Positions 59,404-64,000 of a stretch of 64,000 bases of DNA are shown here, piece after piece. The position numbers and the translations under genes were made by a program. The notes beneath the pieces are model-generated. The model was not told the origin of the DNA. It did not search any database and was given only the letters and a program-made list of their open reading frames with translations. Each line of letters starts with the position of its first letter. Position 1 is the stretch's first letter. Origin of the DNA: Cryptococcus deneoformans JEC21 (lineage: Eukaryota; Basidiomycota; Tremellomycetes; Tremellales; Cryptococcaceae); assembly GCF_000091045.1 (NCBI RefSeq), contig NC_006684.1, positions 1,501,581-1,565,580 on the forward strand, written 5' to 3'.

Positions 59404-62400
59404 CTAATCCTTGTACACCTCCCCCTTCGTATCATTCATTCTCGCACCAGCTCTCTTCTTCCTATGAAACATGATCAAATCCGCCAACCGGCTGTATTTC
59501 CTCCTCAACGAGAGCGCAAATGAGCCGGGGGTCATCTCAAGGATACGTTGCGTTCGGAAATGGCGGACTGGAATGTTCCCAAAGATGGGCAGAACAATGC
59601 CATAAACACCTTTTTGCACTGGTTGGTTCGGGTCTTGGTTCTTTGAAGAGGTGAAATTGAACTCAGACTCAGAATCAAGGCCAAACTCGGATGAAGACAA
59701 AGAAGAAGATGAAAAGTCGTTTTGCTCGCTTTGGTGCAGGGGTTTGTCGGTAGGGCATGGGCAGAGCGTACGATAAGTGTACACGGGTCGGGAAGGATCT
59801 TCTTCCGACGCAATTTTGGCTTCTGCTTCTGCTTGCTCTTCCCGAGAGAGGGGAATCCAAACTCGTCTTGTTTTCATCTCTTCCAACTGCTGCAACGCGT
59901 GGTCGATGACAGAAATTGTGATGATGGATGGTTTCCAAAGCGCGTCACTTGGTCTCCAGCGGTTCAAGAGGGTTTCCGCTTGAGAAGTGGTTTCGGCTTT
60001 TTCCACCACTGAACGTTCAGCAGAAGGAAGATTGGAGGATTCCATGGGAGGAGGGAAGGGAGACGAGAGGTTGTATTTGTGTCGCCTATTGGGGGGACCA
60101 AACACAGGTTGGACCTGCAGACTTAACAGCTCTTTTTCCAACTCGTCCTGTCCTTCTTCCTCAGCATACTCATCCTTCTTGCCCTCAAATTCATCCACCA
60201 CCAAATCCCACTCCTCATCCTCTTCTCTGCTCTTATCCATCTCTTCCATTGGTTCTCTCTTTTCCCTCATTGCCTCTCTACGTCTGAAACGATATCTCGC
60301 ATACCGCCTCATAAGCACCATCTCCGCCACCCTGAACCCGCCTTCCACATCTCCGACCCTGATCAAGGCAACAGTAAGATGATTATAATTCTCCGCGTCA
60401 AAGCCGAAACCGGCCGTGTCGACAGCATTCCACAACTTCCTCACTTCCTTGTACCGCCCAGCTGAGGATAGACTGTCAAGAGCAATAGAGAGGGGGATGC
60501 ACAGGATCGAATCGTTGGTGCGTACAGGCAAGTCTTGGCCGCGACCTCTGGTCACCCATGACGGCTTGAAGTTCACATTTTCCACCGCATAGTTGTATAT
60601 CTTCTCCCAAACTTCCAGCACTTTATCGACATCTCCTGCTCGACGATGAACATCCATCAACTGCGTCCACATCTGCACCCTCTGTCTCGGGCCGCTTTGC
60701 CCATCAGAATCGGCCAAATCAAAGTAATTCTGCGCCTCTTCCCATCTCTGTAGCTCTCCATGCGCACGGACCAAGGGCGAGAAAATGTTCTGGTTGATGA
60801 GCGCTCTGTCCGCACCAATATCCGCAATTTGTCCTTTGGCGACTTCGGTGTGTACAGACATGGCGAAAGCGTGCGCTTGCTCCAATGCTCGCTCACCCCT
60901 TGCATCGGTGAATGATTGAATAATCATACCATACGTGACACTCGAAGGCAAGATACCTCGCTTGATCATCTCGTTGTACACCGCTTTCGAGCTTGCAGCG
61001 TCGTCGATCCGGATATACCCATGCAAAAGAATTGAGAAATGGTAAACGTTAGGAGAAGGGCCGTGATATTGTCGAGAGAGACTGTCCATCTCTTCGTAAA
61101 GATCCCTAGCGAGATCCATATCCCCGCTGTCACATGCAGACATGAGGACCAACGCCCAGCCATTGCTCGTTGGCTTCTTGATCTGCCTGAACAATTTGAT
61201 CACGCTTTCCGTAGGTGCAGGTAACCAAACAAGAGCTTGGATAATTGTCGATAATACGGGATCTGTCATTCTCATCTGTGGATCAAGGGATGCCCAGCGC
61301 TTGGCGGCTTGTCCCCAGTTTCCAGCTTGAACTTCTGCGTTAATCATGGCGGCATGAGCGATGGGATCAGGCTTGACACCAGCTTCGATCATGGCGCGAT
61401 AAACATTTTCCGCATTCACTGGATCTCGACGTTTGGCAAAAAGGGTAATGAGAGTCGTATAAGTGTACAAGTCAGGCACTAGGCCAGATTCAACAAGGTG
61501 ATCAAATGTGCTGACGGCAGAATTGACATTGACCTGGCCGGCATAGAGTTTCAGCAAGGCGTTGTAAGCGTACATTGACGGCCCGCGCAATGCGGTCATA
61601 CGATCGAGCACCGACTTGGCTTCCTCAGCTTCGTTGGCAGCGATATGAGTCATAAAGAGGATTTCGAGCGCAAGAGGGTTGTTGGTCCAGTGTTCGCCCA
61701 CGCGTTCTTTAAGAACACCAATGGTCTCCTCCACTTTACCTCTTTCTGCATAAATCTTGGCCAGTTCGACACGATCATGCCACGACGCCTCCCACTCTGT
61801 CGAAAGGACATGCCAAGCAGCCGCTTCTTCTTCCATCCAGCCCACCCGGCCCGCGAAAGACAATATTCGTCGTTGAGCTGAGCGGCTAAGGGGGCTGTGA
61901 AGAGTCTTCATGCGTTGAAGAGTTTCCTTGGCATTCTCGTGTCTGGTGACAGCCAGCTGTTCGCATAAAAAGATGGCAGCATCAGCTGGAACTGTGATCC
62001 CTCTGTCCGCAAGGACCTGATGAAGATCCAACGCATCTTGTAGTCGGCTTCGATCTTGTGAAAGACCGACAAACATCAAAGTCCCTAACCACCTCGTCCT
62101 TGCCGTCGGATGTTGACTATACTCTTCGCTCCACCACTGGATCGGGTTATTCACTCGAGTAAGCGCCCTGAAAAAGATCCTCGCTACATTATCGTAGAAC
62201 CGATGCATTGGCTTGGTGCTCTGGATGAGCTGGTGGCGGAAACTGGTGGGGCAGATACGAAGAAAGTCGACAAGATCGTGATTGCGGTCGGCGGCGAGAA
62301 CAGCTCCTTCGTACAGTTTGAGGTAGCAATAGTCGTATTTGGGATAAGCGTCTACTTGACCATTGTGAGTGGTGATTCGAGTGATAATCCTCGCCAGACC

Positions 62401-63459
62401 AGTGACCATTTCTTTCCTTGCCTTATCCCATTCCTCAACTTGTACATAGGCCAGTGACGCGATAGCGTGACCTAGAGAATGAGTGATCAAAGTGAAAGTT
62501 AGGCTCCTTCCTTTTTGCAAGATCTCCTCGACCTCGGCACTGGACCCTCCAAGCCGCGATACCGCAAAAGCCCTAACAGCCGCAGCCACCATGGGCATCG
62601 CCTTCTGGTTGCTATCACCAATGGTATCCAAATCCAACAACTGCTCTAAGCCACTTGCCAGCCATACCCATTCATTTGCATTGGCCGTTTGACGGAATAA
62701 CTCAAAAATCCAGGCAAGGTTGGATATTGAGCCAAGCTTCTTGAACGCCAAAGGCTCCGGCACCAACATGTTGAATTCTTGTATGAAATCGGAGGCAGAC
62801 TTGAATTCTTTATGGAGAAGCTTCTGATATAGCTTGGCAGGAATACAAAATTCGGGAGATGGAGGGAAGACTGGGTTGATGAACTGGTTGTGCACCGATA
62901 GAACTTGAGAGTGTTTGTATCTCTGACGTTCTCGTTGATCACCTGTATGGGCCTCTTTAGATGAAATTGGGGTAGAGAAGGAGTTATAAAGATGGGTGTC
63001 GTCGACATGTTGGACAGCGCTACTCGAATACGACCGTATTGACTGGGTGTGTGCCGAAGACCGTATCATCTAACTCGTCATCAGTATTGAAGTTCTTCTC
63101 TGCAACAAAATACAACTCACCTGGGATAATCCTCTATTTTCTAATTGAGTCAAACTTCCTTCTCTGGCTGCGACCGGCCAGCGCTGAGGGGCGCACGTTG
63201 CGCATAAATGTACTGGTTGAGATTTGGCCACCAGAGTTTGTGACACCTACATAGCGTCAGCATCCAGTCGCATACAAACGAAAGCATCGCCGCTCACTTT
63301 TGAAAATACTCTTGAAGGTGCGCCACTAATCCTGCGAACAGCAGTCGTTGCTCCAAGCTGTTGGAGATACTCATTGTGGACAAGCGTCAAGACGTGAGCG
63401 ACAGAGGTCGAGGAGGTGGCGGTCCTAGGAAAAATACGAGTAGCTCGAGAAGGAAGCAT
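59404..63459 (-). CDS. Long pentatricopeptide repeat (PPR) protein, mitochondrial
   Basis: About 1,320 residues. First exon starts MLPSRATRIFPRTATSSTS at 63459 (a basic, Ser/Thr-rich, acid-free leader). A short exon continues VSQTLVAKSQPVHLCATCAP to ENRGLSQ, and an intron with donor near 63122 joins the main exon MIRSSAHTQSIRSYSSS, which runs uninterrupted to 59404. PPR motifs repeat through the centre: SMYAYNALLKLYAGQVNVNSA, VPDLYTYTTLITLFAKRRDPVNAENVYRAM, KPDPIAHAAMINAEVQAGNWGQA, SPNVYHFSILLHGYIRIDDAA and LPSSVTYGMIIQSFTDARG. Such fungal proteins (Pet309/CYA-5, LRPPRC-like) act in expression of mitochondrial transcripts. The C-terminal 200 residues are acidic and Pro/Ser-rich. Which transcript it serves cannot be told. 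Confidence 0.85.
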
Positions 63460-63920
63460 GGATGGCGGAATTAGGATGGTAGCCAAGTGCGGCTACTTTT
63501 TGTGGGGGAATGATTGGGAAAATGGGCCTCTGAGTGAAAAGTTAAGGGAATGAGCCTCGGTTTCCAAAGAAATGGATTGGTGGACGAGAAATCTCGGAGA
63601 GTGTTGGAAAGGTTTTACGTAATGGTGGAACAGACCGAGGACGGCAAAAGGTTGATCCCGTTTGGTCCCCTTTTGTAATTTTGTAATACTTATTTATGTT
63701 TACTTACTATAATACTACTAATTAACGCACGCTCCTACTAAGAGGAAATAACACGTCATATTAATAAATAATTAATTAATAAAAGTAGTCTTCTTCTCAT
63801 CCAGGCCCGACGCGCCGTGCTGGCGATGGCGATCTCTACAACATCCCCCCGACCATACTCCGTACATCCCCGTTTATCCCCCTTCCGTCCTTCCTCCTAC
63901 CTGCACCTGCCTGAGTAACC
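63460..63920. other. Divergent promoter region
   Basis: 461 bp between the PPR gene (-) and the gene starting at 63921 (+). AT-rich around 63660-63790, C/T-rich pyrimidine tracts next to the plus-strand start (63840-63900), as is common upstream of Cryptococcus genes. Confidence 0.5.
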
Positions 63921-64000
63921 ATGGTGAGTGACAATCCCAGCTAACAACGCCCCCTTGCTCTCGCTTACCACCCAAACACAGCCCATGTTACTCGACATCA
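63921..64000 (+). CDS. Start of a gene cut by the window edge
   Basis: ATG at 63921-63923 is followed at once by GTGAGT; an intron ending CACAG near 63980 joins CCCATGTTACTCGACATC, so the protein would begin M-PMLLDI. Exon 1 then would hold only the start codon as coding sequence. Alternatively the second ATG (63984) is the start and the first is in the leader. Too short to identify. Confidence 0.4.

Noticed and set aside
59722..60382. Plus-strand frames over the PPR gene C-terminus
   Set aside because: Antisense shadows of the 1,221-codon minus-strand exon.

Overview
The window is nuclear DNA of a basidiomycete yeast, most likely Cryptococcus (Tremellales). Almost every gene is cut by many introns of about 45-70 nt with GTNNGT donors and CTNAC-type branch sites, intergenic gaps are short, and the proteins are of fungal type. 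No operons, plasmid, phage or recognisable transposon are visible. Species level is inference.

Layout. 1-2757 (+) a DEDDy 3'-5' exonuclease, 5' truncated. 2931-4593 (-) actin-related protein 4, divergent from 4916-7280 (+), a TPR protein. 7825-8608 (-) SmD3, divergent from 8974-14272 (+), a DEAH RNA helicase of the DHX57/DHX29/YLR419W type. 14491-17185 (-) MCM5. 17898-18686 (-) an Fyv7-like rRNA-processing factor, divergent from 19014-19807 (+) eIF1. 20009-21571 (-) Rad1 of the 9-1-1 clamp, divergent from 22194-23643 (+), a mitochondrial-type rhomboid protease. 24110-25395 (-) a membrane-anchored glutaredoxin.

25396-28562 holds no obvious large gene but has two candidate small ORFs on the minus strand. 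28563-34992 is a block of genes I do not recognise: a PD-(D/E)XK-like protein, a single-span membrane protein and a multi-exon acidic protein. It is the most accessory-looking part of the window.

Housekeeping genes return at 36402: Enp2/NOL10 (+), a SelW/Rdx-like CxxC protein (-), an intron-containing tRNA-Glu(CTC) (-), a Mix17/CHCHD2-like CHCH protein (-) divergent from ALG13 (+), mitochondrial RidA (-) divergent from a HAD hydrolase (+), ribosomal protein eL28 (-), a Ser/Pro-rich protein (+), PRP31 (+), YME2 (-), proteasome alpha6/PRE5 (-) divergent from NIP7 (+), a long PPR protein (-) and the start of one more gene (+).

Functional themes are ribosome biogenesis (Fyv7, Enp2, Nip7, eL28), splicing (SmD3, Prp31), translation (eIF1), replication and checkpoint (MCM5, Rad1, both with ACGCGT boxes upstream) and mitochondria (rhomboid, CHCH, RidA, Yme2, PPR). 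Neighbours are mostly divergent pairs about 200-370 bp apart, so shared promoters are likely. The most interesting items are 9-, 15- and 17-nt micro-exons that carry or adjoin catalytic motifs, a 10-bp triplication that truncates the Ser/Pro-rich protein, a folded H/ACA-like element in the long eL28 intron, and the unrecognised 28.5-35 kb block.
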